A DNA stretch of 64,000 nt, taken from Gammaproteobacteria bacterium. GTDB lineage: Bacteria; Pseudomonadota; Gammaproteobacteria; Steroidobacterales; Steroidobacteraceae. The DNA lies in assembly GCA_016707425.1 (NCBI GenBank), contig JADJHU010000015.1, forward strand, positions 744,001 to 808,000, written 5' to 3'. The notes under the pieces are model-generated. The model was not told where the DNA came from, ran no database searches, and saw nothing but the letters and a program-made list of their open reading frames with translations. The position numbers and the translations under genes were made by a program. Below, in pieces: positions 16,821-30,811 of this stretch (the first letter of the stretch is position 1; each line of letters opens with the position of its first letter).

Positions 16821-18248
16821 ATGACCGACCAGATGCGCGCACTCGCGGGGGGGATGCCCGCACCAGCCGACGCCGGACGGAGCGCGGCTGCGAACGATCC
16901 CTTCGTGATCAATCTGAGCTCGTCGACGACGCCGCTCGCGCTCGAGCAGCCGAAGTCTCCGGAACTCGCCCGATTCACGTTCTTCGTGAGCCGCAGGCGT
17001 GAGGAAGGACGCGAGCGCTTCCGTCTGCACATGGGCTATTTCGAAACGGCTGCCGAAGCCGAGGAGTGGCTCGTCGTCGTCCGTGATGTCTATCCGGCCG
17101 CCTGGGTCGGCGAGGCGCCCGGCAAGCGTCTGCGCGGAGCGCAGGCCGGATCACGAAAGCCGGTGGCTTCGTCCGGGACAGTGAGCGAACCGCTGCAAGC
17201 AGGCGAAGCGCAGAATCCGGCGCCGCCACCGGCGCCACTGGTCGTTGCGACCGAACCGGCGAGCACGCCGGAGGCTGCACCCGCTGCCCCTGCGGCGCCC
17301 GAGGCGACGCGCGACGTGCCGACCCTGAAGCCCGTGGGCGCTGCGCAGCAGTCGAATGTGCGCGAGGTGCTCGCGCAGCTCAGCGACGACCCGATACCCA
17401 CCGAGCCGGCTCCCGATGTCCTCAGTGATACGCAGGTGCTGAAGCTCCTCGAGAAAGGGACTGGGGCGGCTCCGGCCAGCGGCAAGACCGCGCGTCCGGC
17501 CGACGCGCGTGCTGCCGAGGCCGTCTCGATGCTGCGCCCTGACGACACGCAGACAATGCGCGCACTCAGGGCGGAGGTTGCGCGGAACGTCCAGGTCTCC
17601 TTCGCCGTGCAGCTGCACTGGTCCGTGCAGCCGATCGAGCTCGACAAGGTGCCGCCGCTCGCGATTTTCAGCGCCTACACGCTCTACACTGTCGAAGGCA
17701 GCCGCGAGGGCCGGCGCTGGTACGGCCTGCGGCTCGGGTTCTTCAGCGATGCCATCTCCGCGAAACAGGTGGCCGGCTACGTGCGCTCGGAGTTTGCGTC
17801 GGTCGCGGTGATACCCGTGACGGCGAATGAGCGTGAGCGGGCCGGCAACCGGAAGTCGGCGTCCAGGCCGCGTCCGGCATCCGCCACGGTGAAGCCCCCG
17901 AAGCCGCCGACAGACGAGTTCAAGCTGCTGGACGACACCGCGGCGCAGCGTACGCCACTGGCCGCCGATCCGGCACCTGAGGTGCAGCCAGAGGCCGTGG
18001 ATGACGTGGACACGGCGCCAGCCGAGGTGCCAGGCCGTCGCCGGCGTGGCGCACGACCACAGGCCGCGCCACGCACGCTCGATGAGACGCTCGAGATCCT
18101 CGGCGCCGGAGAGCTCGAGATCGACCGCAGCCACACGCTGCTCAACGACTCGGGCGTGCGCCACATTCGCATCCAGGCCGATAATCGTCCGCCCTCGGCC
18201 TTCTCGCGGCTCCTCGACCGGCTCACGGACCGCCTGCGCCAGAACTGA
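16821..18248 (+). CDS. SPOR-like repeat protein controlled by c-di-GMP riboswitch
   Basis: A 475-residue protein starting at ATG 16821 behind GGGGAA. Two SPOR-like units are visible: one at about residues 48-95 (RFTFFVSRRREEGRERFRLH, MGYFETAAEAE) and one at about 250-335 (VSFAVQLHWS, YTLYTVEG, YGLRLGFFSDAISAKQVA). They are separated by a low-complexity Pro/Ala region. No signal peptide or membrane helix is seen. Known SPOR domains bind denuded peptidoglycan, but without an export signal a cytoplasmic role is possible. The riboswitch in its leader shows c-di-GMP regulates it, and the neighbouring GGDEF-EAL and NlpC/P60 genes suggest a shared envelope role. The function itself is unknown. Confidence 0.85.
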   Translation: MTDQMRALAGGMPAPADAGRSAAANDPFVINLSSSTTPLALEQPKSPELARFTFFVSRRREEGRERFRLHMGYFETAAEAEEWLVVVRDVYPAAWVGEAPGKRLRGAQAGSRKPVASSGTVSEPLQAGEAQNPAPPPAPLVVATEPASTPEAAPAAPAAPEATRDVPTLKPVGAAQQSNVREVLAQLSDDPIPTEPAPDVLSDTQVLKLLEKGTGAAPASGKTARPADARAAEAVSMLRPDDTQTMRALRAEVARNVQVSFAVQLHWSVQPIELDKVPPLAIFSAYTLYTVEGSREGRRWYGLRLGFFSDAISAKQVAGYVRSEFASVAVIPVTANERERAGNRKSASRPRPASATVKPPKPPTDEFKLLDDTAAQRTPLAADPAPEVQPEAVDDVDTAPAEVPGRRRRGARPQAAPRTLDETLEILGAGELEIDRSHTLLNDSGVRHIRIQADNRPPSAFSRLLDRLTDRLRQN

Positions 18249-18255
18249 GCGCGCG

Positions 18256-18558
18256 TCAGCCTTTGCCGAAGAGCTTCTCGAGCCCCGCGCGGGCGCGATC
18301 CACTTCTGCCGTGTTCGGTGCAACCCAGGCGCCACTCCGCGGCTTGAAGTGGTCGCAGAAGTTCGCACGCGCCTTGTCGCTCACCTCCTCGGCGGTCGGC
18401 TCGCGGCAGTGCTTGGCGACCCGCGTGTCGTAGTCCACGCACATGCGGCAGACGTGCAGCTCGGCGCGGCACTTCGGGCATTCGTCGAGACGGCGCAGCG
18501 GCAGCGAGAGCTCCGCGAGCGAGGCGCCGCACTTCCAGCAGACGAGATCGTGGGCCAT
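18256..18558 (-). CDS. Small zinc-ribbon protein
   Basis: A 100-residue protein with CWKC, CPKC and CRMC pairs in the first 40 residues, then HC and FCDHF further on. Six to eight Cys/His ligands suggest two structural zinc sites. The C-terminal tail (ARAGLEKLFGKG) is typical of a conserved gammaproteobacterial hypothetical protein. It ends 8 bases from the convergent SPOR-like gene and lies just downstream of the formaldehyde dehydrogenase gene on the same strand (21-base gap). Function unknown. Confidence 0.8.
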   Translation of the reverse strand: MAHDLVCWKCGASLAELSLPLRRLDECPKCRAELHVCRMCVDYDTRVAKHCREPTAEEVSDKARANFCDHFKPRSGAWVAPNTAEVDRARAGLEKLFGKG

Positions 18559-18579
18559 GCGCGCAGTTCCCCGGGCGAG

Positions 18580-19689
<1,110 letters not shown>

Positions 19690-19902
19690 GGCAGGCCTCG
19701 AGTCCGTTACGGCGGATGAGGATTCTGCGAGGCCCGGGCAGCGAGCGCAAACCGGTGCCGTCGGCGACGCGCAACCGGATGCAGTGGTCTGCGATCCGCA
19801 CCTGGGGTTGCGTCGACAGCATTCGTCGCGTTTTTGGTAAGCTGCCATGACATTGCAGGGCACGAACTGCGATGTCTTCGCTGGCACTCCGCCACGGATA
19901 CC

Positions 19903-20316
19903 ATGACCGACCCCGAACGCAACAAAGCCTTCGTCCTCGACTTTCTCGACGCCGTCCGTCGCGGTGACGTGGCGAAGATCGTCGCTGCCTACACCGAGGA
20001 CGGTTACTGCGAAACCATGGGTCGCACGCTGATCTCGGGCAGATTCCCGCGGGACGCGGTCGCCGCAGCATCGGGGCGCATCTTCGAGGCATTCCCGCAG
20101 GGCCTGGATTTCCAGATCCTGACGGTGACGGCAGAAGGCGATCGGGTCGCAGTCGAGGCGACCTCGCGCGGCATGCACGTCTCGGGCAAGCTCTACGCCA
20201 ATCACTACCACTTCCTCTTCCGCCTGCGCGACGGGAAGATCGCGGTGATGAAGGAATTCATGGACACGGAGCACGTCACGGAGGTGCTCTGCGGAGGCGC
20301 CCGCCCGTCAGTATAA
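19903..20316 (+). CDS. SnoaL-like/NTF2-fold protein
   Basis: A 137-residue alpha+beta cone protein starting at ATG 19903. The N-terminal helix ([16 protein letters not shown]), the pattern [11 protein letters not shown] and a strand-rich second half ([37 protein letters not shown]) match the ketosteroid-isomerase-like SnoaL family. Such proteins include isomerases, hydrolases and binding proteins, so substrate cannot be named. It is 7 bases before a small zinc-ribbon gene and then an SDR gene, probably one operon. Confidence 0.85.
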   Translation: MTDPERNKAFVLDFLDAVRRGDVAKIVAAYTEDGYCETMGRTLISGRFPRDAVAAASGRIFEAFPQGLDFQILTVTAEGDRVAVEATSRGMHVSGKLYANHYHFLFRLRDGKIAVMKEFMDTEHVTEVLCGGARPSV

Positions 20317-20323
20317 TTCGCCT

Positions 20324-20578
20324 ATGCCTACCTACGATTATCTCTGCGAAGCCAACGGCCGGACCCTCGAGGTCTCCCACAAGATGAGCGAGACGCTCGC
20401 CACCTGGGGCGAGCTCTGCGCACGGCTCGGGATCGAGCCCGGCAGAACGCCGAAGAGCTCGCCCGTGCAGCGCCTCATTTCCGGCGGTGCCGTGATCTCG
20501 AGCAGGAATCTCGGCAGCACCGAGCGTCCCTGCGACTACGGCACGCCCTGCGGCGGCTGCGCCTGCAGCGGAGAGTGA
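20324..20578 (+). CDS. FmdB-like zinc-ribbon small protein
   Basis: An 84-residue protein beginning MPTYDYLCEANGRTLEVSH, the N-terminal pattern of FmdB-type regulatory zinc-ribbon proteins. The first Cys pair of the ribbon is reduced to single Cys residues (YLC, GELC), and a CGGCACSGE tail supplies more cysteines. The C-terminal TPCGGCACSG motif is a common ending in this group. The stop overlaps the ATG of the SDR gene by one base, so they are translationally coupled. Function unknown. Confidence 0.75.
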   Translation: MPTYDYLCEANGRTLEVSHKMSETLATWGELCARLGIEPGRTPKSSPVQRLISGGAVISSRNLGSTERPCDYGTPCGGCACSGE

Positions 20579-21372
20579 TGCCGGCGCTCGAGGGCCGGAT
20601 CGCCGTCGTCACAGGCGCCGCCCACGGCATCGGCCGGGGCATCGCCCGGCGCTTTGCGACCGAGGGCGCGCAGGTCGTGCTGGCGGACGTCGATACGGGC
20701 GCGGGCGAGGAGGTCGCGGCGGCGATCCGCGCCGCAGGCGGCCGGGCGTGGTTCGTGGCCTGCGACGTCGCCGACAGCGCCAGCATGGAGCGCCTGATCG
20801 ACGACGCGGTCGCGCGCTTCGGCACGCTGCACATCCTGGTGAACAACGCGTTCCGCAAGGGGCCGGACGGCGCGCTCGAGACGATGGCGGCGGCGGAGTT
20901 CGCTCGCGCGCTGCAGGGGAACCTCTACGCCGCGCTCTCGGCCATGCAGCGGGCCTTTCCGACGATGCACGTGCAGCGCTATGGTCGCATCGTCAATGTC
21001 TGCTCGCTCACCGGCATCAATGCGCATCCGCGCTCGGCCGACTACAACGTGGCGAAGGAAGCGCTACGGAGCCTCTCGCGCAGTGCCGCACGCGAGTGGG
21101 CCGGGCACGGGATCACGGTAAACGTCATCTGTCCGGTGGCACGCACGGCGGGCTATGACCGCTGGGCTGCCGAGAAGCCTGCGGTGGCGGCGAGCATTCT
21201 CCGGCAGAACCCGATGGGCCGCATGGGCGATCCGGAGGTGGATATAGCGCCGGCGGCGGCATTCCTCGCGAGCGAGGAAGCGCGCTACATCACGGGTAAC
21301 ACGCTCTTCGTCGACGGCGGTTCACACATCAACGGCGTGAACTTCGCCGCCGCGGCGCAGGAGTCGGACTAG
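20578..21372 (+). CDS. Short-chain dehydrogenase/reductase
   Basis: A 264-residue classical SDR starting at ATG 20578. Motifs: TGAAHGIGRGIA (cofactor loop), CDVADS, ILVNNAF (the usual NNAG has Phe in place of Gly), catalytic Ser in VCSLTG and YNVAK (catalytic Tyr and Lys). The end ([12 protein letters not shown]) is typical. Asp after the second strand (VLADVD) favours NAD(H). Substrate unknown; the SnoaL-like neighbour hints at a small ketone or alcohol substrate. Its 3' end overlaps the convergent uvrA by 44 bases. Confidence 0.92.
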   Translation: MPALEGRIAVVTGAAHGIGRGIARRFATEGAQVVLADVDTGAGEEVAAAIRAAGGRAWFVACDVADSASMERLIDDAVARFGTLHILVNNAFRKGPDGALETMAAAEFARALQGNLYAALSAMQRAFPTMHVQRYGRIVNVCSLTGINAHPRSADYNVAKEALRSLSRSAAREWAGHGITVNVICPVARTAGYDRWAAEKPAVAASILRQNPMGRMGDPEVDIAPAAAFLASEEARYITGNTLFVDGGSHINGVNFAAAAQESD

Positions 21373-24300
21373 GCACGGCCGCCGCCCGCGTTCGCCCCGG
21401 GAGAAACGCATGCAGAGCCCGCCCGGTGTGCGAGCGGGCCTTGCGGCGCGCGATTGCTGCCGGAGGCCCGGATGCCACGATGCGCCCTCCTTCATCGCCG
21501 GCGCCCGGTCCGAGATCGAGGATCCAGTCGGCCTCGGCCATGACGTCCAGGTTGTGCTCGACCACGACCGCCGAGTTGCCGGCATCGACCAGGCGATGCA
21601 GCACGTCGATGAGCTTCTCCACGTCTGCCATGTGCAGGCCGACGGTCGGTTCATCGAGTACGTAGAGCGTGTGCCGGCGTGGGACCCGCGTACGGGACGC
21701 GACGCGACCCGCGGGTGGGGCCGCGGCCTGCGCCGCAGGCAGCGGAGCATCCAGCGGCGCCTTGGCGAGCTCGGTAACGAGCTTGATGCGCTGAGCCTCG
21801 CCGCCCGAGAGTGTGGGGGAAGGTTGGCCGAGCGTGAGATAGCCGAGTCCCACATCCCGCAACAGCTGCAGTGCGTGATGGATACGTGGATGGGCGCGGA
21901 AGAAGCCCGCGGCATCATCGACGCTCATCGCGAGCACGTCGGCGATGCTCTTCCCGCGCCAGAGCACACTCAGCGTCTCGGCATTGAATCGCTGCCCGCC
22001 GCACACGTCGCAGGTGACCTTCACGTCTGGCAGGAAGTTCATCTCGATGGTCTTGACTCCCTGGCCTTCGCATTCCCCGCAGCGCCCACTGCCTGTATTG
22101 AAGGAGAAACGGCTCGCGGCGTAGCCACGCAGGCGGGCCTCCGTGGTGCCGGCGAAGACGCGGCGGATCTCGTCCCAGAAGCCGACGTAGGTGGCCGGAC
22201 AGGAGCGCGGTGTCTTGCCGATGGGCGTCTGGTCGACTTCGAGCACGCGGTCGAGTCCCTCGATGCCGGCAATGGCGCGGCAGCCGATGAAGGAAGCCTG
22301 CGCCAGCCTGGCGCGTCCCGCGCTCCGTGCAGGGCTCTCGGCAAGGATGCGCCGCAGGTTGGTGTAGAGCACGTCACGCGCCACGGTGGATTTTCCCGAT
22401 CCGGACACGCCGGTGACCACCACCAGCCGCCCGAGCGGCACCTGCACGTCCACATTTCGCAGGTTGTGAAGTCGCACCTTCTCGAGCGTGAGGCAGGGCG
22501 TGTCACGATCCACCACGCGCCGCGGCTGCGCAGGATGCGCCAGCGGCTCGCGCAGGAAGCGTCCGGTGATCGAGCGCGGATTGCGCATGAGATCTGTCAC
22601 GGTGCCCGAGCCCACGACCTCGCCGCCGAGGATACCGGCACCCGGACCGAGATCGAGCACGTGATCGGCACGGCGGATCGTTTCCTCGTCGTGTTCGACG
22701 ACCACCAGCGTGTTGCGGTGCGCGGCGAGCTCGGCGAGCGAGTCGAGCAGAATCCCGTTGTCGCGCGGGTGCAGGCCGATCGTGGGCTCGTCCAGCACAT
22801 AGCACACGCCCTGGAGGTTCGAGCCGAGCTGCGCGGCGAGGCGGATGCGCTGTGCCTCGCCACCCGAGAGTGTCGGCGCTGAGCGGTCGAGCGTCAGATA
22901 GCCGAGGCCGACGCGCTCGAGGAAGCGAAGCCGACCGCGGATCTCCGCGAGCAGATCACGCGCGATGGCCTTTTCGCGCGCCGAGAGCCGGAGCCTGGCG
23001 AAGAAGGCGGCCGCGCCGCGTACGGGCTCGGCGGTGAGTTGCGCGATGGAACGGCCGCGGAAGCGCACGGCGAGCGCGACCGGGTTCAGGCGCTGGCCTG
23101 AGCAGGTCGCGCAGGGAAGCACCTCGCGTTCATACCACTCGTTCCACCAGGCTTCTTCGCCGCTCTGCTCCTCGTCGAAGCCCGACAGCCCGACGCCGGT
23201 ACCGAAGCAATCCGTGCACCAGCCGTGCCTGGAGTTGAAGGAGAAGAGGCGCGGGTCGAGCTCGGCGAAGCTCGTGCCGCAGGACGGGCAGGCACGCTTG
23301 GTGGAGAACACGGCCACGCGGCCGGAATGCAGCACGTGCACGAGCCCTTTGCCATAGTCGAGCGCGCGCGCCAGCACACCGTGCAGTTCGGTGTCGCGCC
23401 GCGCGCTCACCTCGAGCGTGGCGACCGGCAGCTCGATGGTGTGCTCCCGGAAGCGCGACAACCGCGGCCACTGCCGGGTCGGGGTGATCACTCCATCGAC
23501 GCGCAGCCCCTCGTAGCCCTTCTGTGCGGCCCAGCGGGCGAGATCCGTGTAGTAGCCCTTGCGGGCCACGACGAGGGGTGCGAGCAGCGTGATCCTCTCG
23601 CCCCGGTACTCGCGCAGGATGTGCGCCGCGATGGATGCCGTGCTCTGCGGCTCGATCGCGACATCGCACGCCGGGCAGTGCTGGATGCCGAGCTTGACGT
23701 ACAGCAGGCGGAGGAAGTGATAGATCTCCGTGAGTGTCGCGACCGTGCTCTTGCGCCCGCCGCGGCTGGTGCGCTGCTCGATGGCCACGGTGGGCGGAAT
23801 GCCGTAGATCGCATCCACGTCGGGGCGCGCCGCCGGCTGGACGAACTGGCGTGCGTAGGCGTTCAGCGATTCGAGGTAACGACGCTGACCCTCATTGAAG
23901 AGGATGTCGAAGGCGAGTGTGGACTTTCCGGATCCGGAGACGCCGGTGATCACGGTGAAGCGGTCACGCGGGATCTCGACCTCGATGTTCCTGAGGTTGT
24001 GCTCGCGCGCATTGTGGACGACGATCGCGTGCCGCGAGCGGTCGATGCCGTGCGACGGGGCGGCCCGATAGGAGGCACCGGCATCGCCGACGGCTCCGGC
24101 CGACGACGATCCGCTCCGGGCAGCGGCGGACGCGTGCGCGGCGTCGCCGAGCACTGCCTCATATTCCGCGAGCGCACGACCCGTGTGCGAGCGCTCGTTC
24201 GTGCGCAGCTCCGCCGGGGTCCCCGTCGCCACGATTTCGCCGCCGCGCTCACCGCCTTCCGGACCGAGATCGATGATCCAGTCGCCGGAGCGGATGACAT

Positions 24301-27133
24301 CGAGGTTGTGCTCGATCACGAGGAGGGAGTGCCCGGCGTCGAGGAGCTTTCTGAAGGCAGACAGGAGCCGTGCGACGTCCTCGAAGTGCAGCCCCGTGGT
24401 CGGTTCGTCGAAGAGGAAGAGCTTGCCGTTGGGTATGGCGGCGTCGGCCGCGCGGCGTATGGGTCTGCTGCCGTTGCGCGTCGCGACCGCCAGGTGCCCG
24501 GCGAGCTTCAGGCGCTGAGCCTCGCCACCCGAGAGCGTCGGCACCGGCTGGCCGAGCTTCACGTACTCGAGCCCGACGTCGGCGAGGGGCGCGAGCCGTG
24601 CCTGCACCTCACGTGAATCGCCGAAGAAGGCGAGCGCCTCCGTGACCGTCATCTCGAGCACGTCGGCGATGCTGGCGCGGACGCCCGTGGCGCCTTCGTG
24701 GCGGATTTCCAGGACCTCGCTGCGGTAGCGCCGCCCGTCGCAGTCCGGACAGCGCAGATAGACGTCCGACAGAAACTGCATCTCGACATGCTCGAAGCCG
24801 TTCCCGCGGCAGGCGGGGCAACGGCCATTGCCCGAATTGAAACTGAACGTACCGGGCGTATAGCGGCGTTCCTGGGCGGCAGGTGCCGCGGCGTAGATTT
24901 CGCGGATGCAGTCGAAGGCACCGACGTAACTTGCGGGGTTCGAGCGCGTCGTGCGTCCGATGGGCTTCTGGTCGACCAGCACCACGTCGTCGATGAGTTC
25001 CGCGCCGCGCAGCGCATCGAAGGGCCCGGGTGCCCCGGTGGGGCGACCGAGATACTTGAGGAGCGCCGGGTGCAGGATGTCCTCGACGAGGGTCGACTTG
25101 CCCGAGCCGGAAACACCAGTGATGCACACCAGGCGCTTCAGGGGAATGCGCACGTCGACGTGCTTCAGATTGTGTGCCGCAGCGCCGGTGAGCTCGAGCC
25201 AGCGGTTGCGTCGTGCCTCGGCGACGACGCCCGACCCGGGCAGCGAAGGCCCCGGCGAGGAGCGCGGAGATGGGGGGTGAATGGTCCTGCGGCCGCTCAG
25301 GTACGCCCCCGTGAGCGAGCGCTCGTTGCGGCGGATCTCTTCGGGAGTGCCGAAGCCCACGATCTCGCCGCCGCGCTCGCCGGCGCCAGGTCCGAGGTCG
25401 AGCAGGCGATCGGCCTCGAGCATGATCTGCGGATCGTGCTCGACGACGAGCAGCGAGTTGCCCGCATCGCGCAGCCGGCGCATCACCCCGATCACCCGCT
25501 GCATGTCGCGCGGATGCAGGCCGATCGACGGCTCGTCCAGCACGAAGAGCGTGTTGACGAGCGAGGTGCCGAGGGCGGTGGTCAGGTTGATGCGCTGGAC
25601 CTCGCCGCCCGAGAGCGTTCGTGACTGCCGGTCGAGCGTGAGGTAGCCGAGCCCGACATCCACGAGATAGCCGAGGCGGGACCGGATCTCGCCGAGCAGC
25701 AGATCCGCGGCCTCGTCGAGGGGCGCCGGCAGCTCGAGACCACGAAAGAGCTCGCGGGCACGCTCGAGCGGCAGGAGCATGAGGTCGTGCAGGCAGAGCC
25801 CGGGGATCGTGCGGAGCATTCCGTCGGACCATTCGACACCACGCGGGCGGAAGCGCCCTTCCGGAGCGAGCACCCGATCGGCCAGCTCGCGTGACCCGAT
25901 CCGCCAGAGGAGCGATTCCGGTTTCAGGCGCGCTCCGTCGCAGGTTTCGCAGGGTGTATAGGCCCGATAGCGCGACAGCAGCACGCGCACGTGCATCTTG
26001 TAGGCCTTGGTTTCGAGCCACTCGAAGAAGCGCTTCGTGCCGTACCAGGTCTTCTTTTCCCATGGGCCTTCGCCCTCGATGACCCAGCGCCGATGCTCGA
26101 CCGCCAGCTTGCGCCACGGCACGTCGAGCGGTATCCCGCGCCGCGCGGCGAACTTCACGAGATCGTCCTGGCATTCGCGATAGGAGTCGGTCTGCCAGGG
26201 CTTGATCGCCCCGCCGCGTAGCGTCCGGTTCTCGTCCGGAACGACCAGCCCGTAGTCGATGCCGATGGTGCGGCCGAAGCCGCGGCAGGTCTCGCAGGCA
26301 CCGACCGGTGAGTTGAAGGAGAAGAGGCTCGGATTCGCGTCGCGGTAGGAGAGGTCACAGTCTGCACAGTGCAGTTCCGTGGAGTAGCGCCATGATTCCC
26401 GCACCTGCGACGGAGGATCCTCGCTCATCACGCGCACGGTGAGGCGCCCCTGGCCCACACGCAGCGCGGCCTCCAGTGCCTCGAGCACGCGAGCCCGTTC
26501 GGCGGCGCCCAGGCGCAGGCGGTCCTGCACGACTTCGAGTGCGCACTGCTCTCCTCCGTCCTGCCCCTGCGGTTCCACGAAGCGCGTATAGCCCTGCTTC
26601 TCCAGCAGGTCGCGCACTTCCGCCAGGCTGAAATTCTTCGGCACAGGCACCGGGAAGCCGATGACCAGACGCGGATCGCCCGCGGCACGGGCTCTCTCGC
26701 TCATGTCGGAGAAGATGCTGTCGGCCGTATCGCGGCGCACGGGGCGCCCGCAGCACCGGCAGAAGAGTCGTGCCGCGCGAGCGAACAGGAGTTTCAGGTG
26801 ATCGTTGAGCTCGGTCATCGTACCGACGGTCGAGCGCGAGGTACGTACGGGATTCGTCTGGTCGATGGCGATGGCGGGTGGAATGCCCTCGATGCGATCG
26901 ACCTGGGGCTTGTCCATGCGATCCAGGAACTGGCGCGCATAGGGCGAGAAAGTCTCGACGTAGCGCCGCTGGCCCTCCGCATACAGCGTGTCGAAGACCA
27001 GCGACGACTTGCCGGATCCGGAAACGCCGGTCACGACGACCAGTTCGTTCAGCGGAATCTCGAGATCGAGGTTCTTGAGGTTGTTCTGACGGGCGCCATG
27101 CACGCGGATGGCGTCGCCGGGGCGGTGGGTCAT
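21329..27133 (-). CDS. uvrA: Tandem-fused excinuclease ABC subunit A (double-length UvrA)
   Basis: A single 1,934-residue frame, about twice normal UvrA (about 940). It holds two complete UvrA units head to tail. Four Walker A motifs (GVSGSGKS) lie at residues 36-43 and near 673, 1062 and 1573, each followed by an LSGGE signature and a LDEP(S/T)xGLH or FDEPTTGLH Walker B. Zinc modules are present in both halves ([32 protein letters not shown]; then [33 protein letters not shown]). A Ser/Ala-rich linker joins the units near residue 1000-1030. UvrA normally works as a dimer with two ATP sites per subunit, so this chain could act as a covalent pseudo-dimer in nucleotide excision repair. No second uvrA or uvrB is in the window. 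Confidence 0.96.
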   Translation of the reverse strand: MTHRPGDAIRVHGARQNNLKNLDLEIPLNELVVVTGVSGSGKSSLVFDTLYAEGQRRYVETFSPYARQFLDRMDKPQVDRIEGIPPAIAIDQTNPVRTSRSTVGTMTELNDHLKLLFARAARLFCRCCGRPVRRDTADSIFSDMSERARAAGDPRLVIGFPVPVPKNFSLAEVRDLLEKQGYTRFVEPQGQDGGEQCALEVVQDRLRLGAAERARVLEALEAALRVGQGRLTVRVMSEDPPSQVRESWRYSTELHCADCDLSYRDANPSLFSFNSPVGACETCRGFGRTIGIDYGLVVPDENRTLRGGAIKPWQTDSYRECQDDLVKFAARRGIPLDVPWRKLAVEHRRWVIEGEGPWEKKTWYGTKRFFEWLETKAYKMHVRVLLSRYRAYTPCETCDGARLKPESLLWRIGSRELADRVLAPEGRFRPRGVEWSDGMLRTIPGLCLHDLMLLPLERARELFRGLELPAPLDEAADLLLGEIRSRLGYLVDVGLGYLTLDRQSRTLSGGEVQRINLTTALGTSLVNTLFVLDEPSIGLHPRDMQRVIGVMRRLRDAGNSLLVVEHDPQIMLEADRLLDLGPGAGERGGEIVGFGTPEEIRRNERSLTGAYLSGRRTIHPPSPRSSPGPSLPGSGVVAEARRNRWLELTGAAAHNLKHVDVRIPLKRLVCITGVSGSGKSTLVEDILHPALLKYLGRPTGAPGPFDALRGAELIDDVVLVDQKPIGRTTRSNPASYVGAFDCIREIYAAAPAAQERRYTPGTFSFNSGNGRCPACRGNGFEHVEMQFLSDVYLRCPDCDGRRYRSEVLEIRHEGATGVRASIADVLEMTVTEALAFFGDSREVQARLAPLADVGLEYVKLGQPVPTLSGGEAQRLKLAGHLAVATRNGSRPIRRAADAAIPNGKLFLFDEPTTGLHFEDVARLLSAFRKLLDAGHSLLVIEHNLDVIRSGDWIIDLGPEGGERGGEIVATGTPAELRTNERSHTGRALAEYEAVLGDAAHASAAARSGSSSAGAVGDAGASYRAAPSHGIDRSRHAIVVHNAREHNLRNIEVEIPRDRFTVITGVSGSGKSTLAFDILFNEGQRRYLESLNAYARQFVQPAARPDVDAIYGIPPTVAIEQRTSRGGRKSTVATLTEIYHFLRLLYVKLGIQHCPACDVAIEPQSTASIAAHILREYRGERITLLAPLVVARKGYYTDLARWAAQKGYEGLRVDGVITPTRQWPRLSRFREHTIELPVATLEVSARRDTELHGVLARALDYGKGLVHVLHSGRVAVFSTKRACPSCGTSFAELDPRLFSFNSRHGWCTDCFGTGVGLSGFDEEQSGEEAWWNEWYEREVLPCATCSGQRLNPVALAVRFRGRSIAQLTAEPVRGAAAFFARLRLSAREKAIARDLLAEIRGRLRFLERVGLGYLTLDRSAPTLSGGEAQRIRLAAQLGSNLQGVCYVLDEPTIGLHPRDNGILLDSLAELAAHRNTLVVVEHDEETIRRADHVLDLGPGAGILGGEVVGSGTVTDLMRNPRSITGRFLREPLAHPAQPRRVVDRDTPCLTLEKVRLHNLRNVDVQVPLGRLVVVTGVSGSGKSTVARDVLYTNLRRILAESPARSAGRARLAQASFIGCRAIAGIEGLDRVLEVDQTPIGKTPRSCPATYVGFWDEIRRVFAGTTEARLRGYAASRFSFNTGSGRCGECEGQGVKTIEMNFLPDVKVTCDVCGGQRFNAETLSVLWRGKSIADVLAMSVDDAAGFFRAHPRIHHALQLLRDVGLGYLTLGQPSPTLSGGEAQRIKLVTELAKAPLDAPLPAAQAAAPPAGRVASRTRVPRRHTLYVLDEPTVGLHMADVEKLIDVLHRLVDAGNSAVVVEHNLDVMAEADWILDLGPGAGDEGGRIVASGPPAAIARRKARSHTGRALHAFLPGRTRAAAVPSPTPAPRRRSSRR

Positions 27134-27249
27134 TGCCCGGTGAATTCTATCGGAGTGGCCGTCGGTGGGGCCAACCCGTGAGGCGGGACGGTGAGAGGAT
27201 GCCCTGCGGTTTCGCTAGAATCGGCGCTCTGCCGGCCAGGGAAGAAGTC

Positions 27250-27896
27250 ATGGACGATCCCGCTGCGAGTGTCGGGTGCGAAACACCTCGAGAGGGCACT
27301 CCTCCGTCCGCTCCGCGAGGCCTGTCCGGCTGGCTCACAGGACAGTGGATGCTCCACGGTCGCTCGCGGCGCGCCTATGCACGCTGGGCGATCGGGCTCC
27401 TCGCGCCGGGAATCGATGAAGACGTGCTCGAAATCGGCTGTGCTTCCGGCTATGCGCTCGGTCTGATTGCCCCTGCGGCTCGCGGCAGGATCGTGGGTAT
27501 CGACCGATCCGCCGTCCTCCTCAGGATCGCTGAAGGACATCTTCGGCGCGTGGGCGGTGCCGCACGCACGACGCTCATCTGTGCCGCAGAGGACGACCTG
27601 CCGAGCTTCGATGTGGCCTTCGAGAAGGTGCTGGCGATCAATGTCTGGCCGTTCCGCAGTGAGTCCGTACGGGTGCTCGACATCCTGCGCGTGCGCCTCG
27701 CGCCGGGCGGACGCATCGCCGTCGCCGTACGGGCACCACGGCGTGCCGCCCCTGCAACCGCACAGGCGCTGGGCGCCGAGATTGCCCGGGCGCTCGAGAC
27801 GGCCGGCTTCGGACGCATCGAGGCGCACCTCAGCGACCGGGTCGGTGGGCGGCGGTGCGTGTGCGTCACGGCATGCAGGGCGGGAGCGTCGCGCCC

Positions 27897-27900
<4 letters not shown>
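27250..27900 (+). CDS. Class I SAM-dependent methyltransferase
   Basis: A 216-residue protein from ATG 27250 behind GGGAAGAAG. Motif I is [14 protein letters not shown], then IVGIDRS (acidic ribose-binding end of strand 2), and an [19 protein letters not shown] pair like motifs II-III. The C-terminus ([11 protein letters not shown]) matches small Ubie/methyltransferase-11 proteins. Substrate unknown. Its stop overlaps the radical SAM start (ATGA), so they are one operon. It is divergent from uvrA. Confidence 0.88.
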
Positions 27901-29888
<1,988 letters not shown>

Positions 29889-29907
29889 AGTGGGCGAGAT
29901 ACTGCGT

Positions 29908-29935
29908 TTGCGCTGCGGGAACTGAGGTTTATACT
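29908..29935 (+). promoter_or_regulatory. Sigma-70-like promoter for the inner-membrane protein gene
   Basis: TTGCGC (29908-29913), a 16-base spacer and TATACT (29930-29935), in the 80-base gap after the radical SAM gene and 34 bases before the next start codon. Confidence 0.45.
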
Positions 29936-29968
29936 GATTCGGACAATAACAAGAGTGAGGGATGTCCC

Positions 29969-30811
29969 ATGAGCTCGATCAGGAGAGGACGCGTGCTGCG
30001 TGACACCAGCACAGGTGAGGGCCTCGTGTTCGTCGATGGTGCCCAGCACCCATTCCGCCTCGAAGGCATGTGGCAGTCGGAATACGCACCGAAAGTGAAC
30101 ATGGCCGTCGATGTGGAATTCGACGATCAGGGTCGCGTGGTGGCGTTGCGCAGCGTGAGCGCACAGACCGCCGCTGGCGAGCAGGCTGCACAGGCACTCG
30201 GCGCTGCGCAGGAATCGGCGAGGAAGATCGCGGCCGAGTTTCAGTCCAAAGGCCTGCCGGTCATCCAGCAGTATGCGCAGCGGGTCGGCTACCCGATCCT
30301 GGGCGCACTCGCAGCGCTCGTGATCGGCTGGTTTTTCCTGCCCGCCGCATCGATGGACCTCGGGTTCATGGGCAAGAACTCCGTGACGTTCTACCAGGGC
30401 CTGAAACTGCTCAACAGCGGCGGGATCGCCGCGCTTGGTGGCGGCAGCGCCGGCATCTACGGCCTGCTGTGCTTTCTCTCGCTGCTCGCGGTGCTGCTGC
30501 CGCAGGTCTGGTCGGATCGGCGTGCGGGCTTCGGCATGATGTCGCCGCTCGTCCTCATGCTGCTCATCGGCATCATTGGCTACTTCAAGATGTCGTCGCA
30601 GTTCTCTGCAGGCACCGAAGCGGCGGGGGCGTTCGGCGGCGCTGAATTCCAGCAGATGGCGCGGGAGGCCGCGAGACAGGCGGCGGCCGAGATGCGGAAG
30701 GCGATTTCGATCGGACTCGGCACCTACCTGTCGGTCATCGCTGCACTGTATCTGGCCTGGCAGGGCTGGTCCCGGACCCGCGCCGCGAAGCCGCCGGGCA
30801 ACACCGGCTGA
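29969..30811 (+). CDS. Inner-membrane protein with cold-shock-like N-terminal domain
   Basis: A 280-residue protein from ATG 29969 with GAGG eight bases upstream. Residues 1-65 (GRVLRDTSTGEGLVFVDGAQHPFRL, then VDVEFDDQGRVVAL) resemble the OB-like cold-shock fold found at the front of several membrane proteins. A helix at about 70-105 leads to four membrane spans (about 111-127, 165-185, 190-205 and 245-265). This arrangement is seen in a conserved proteobacterial family with no known function. It is convergent with the 30,812-31,075 ORF. Confidence 0.8.
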   Translation: MSSIRRGRVLRDTSTGEGLVFVDGAQHPFRLEGMWQSEYAPKVNMAVDVEFDDQGRVVALRSVSAQTAAGEQAAQALGAAQESARKIAAEFQSKGLPVIQQYAQRVGYPILGALAALVIGWFFLPAASMDLGFMGKNSVTFYQGLKLLNSGGIAALGGGSAGIYGLLCFLSLLAVLLPQVWSDRRAGFGMMSPLVLMLLIGIIGYFKMSSQFSAGTEAAGAFGGAEFQQMAREAARQAAAEMRKAISIGLGTYLSVIAALYLAWQGWSRTRAAKPPGNTG

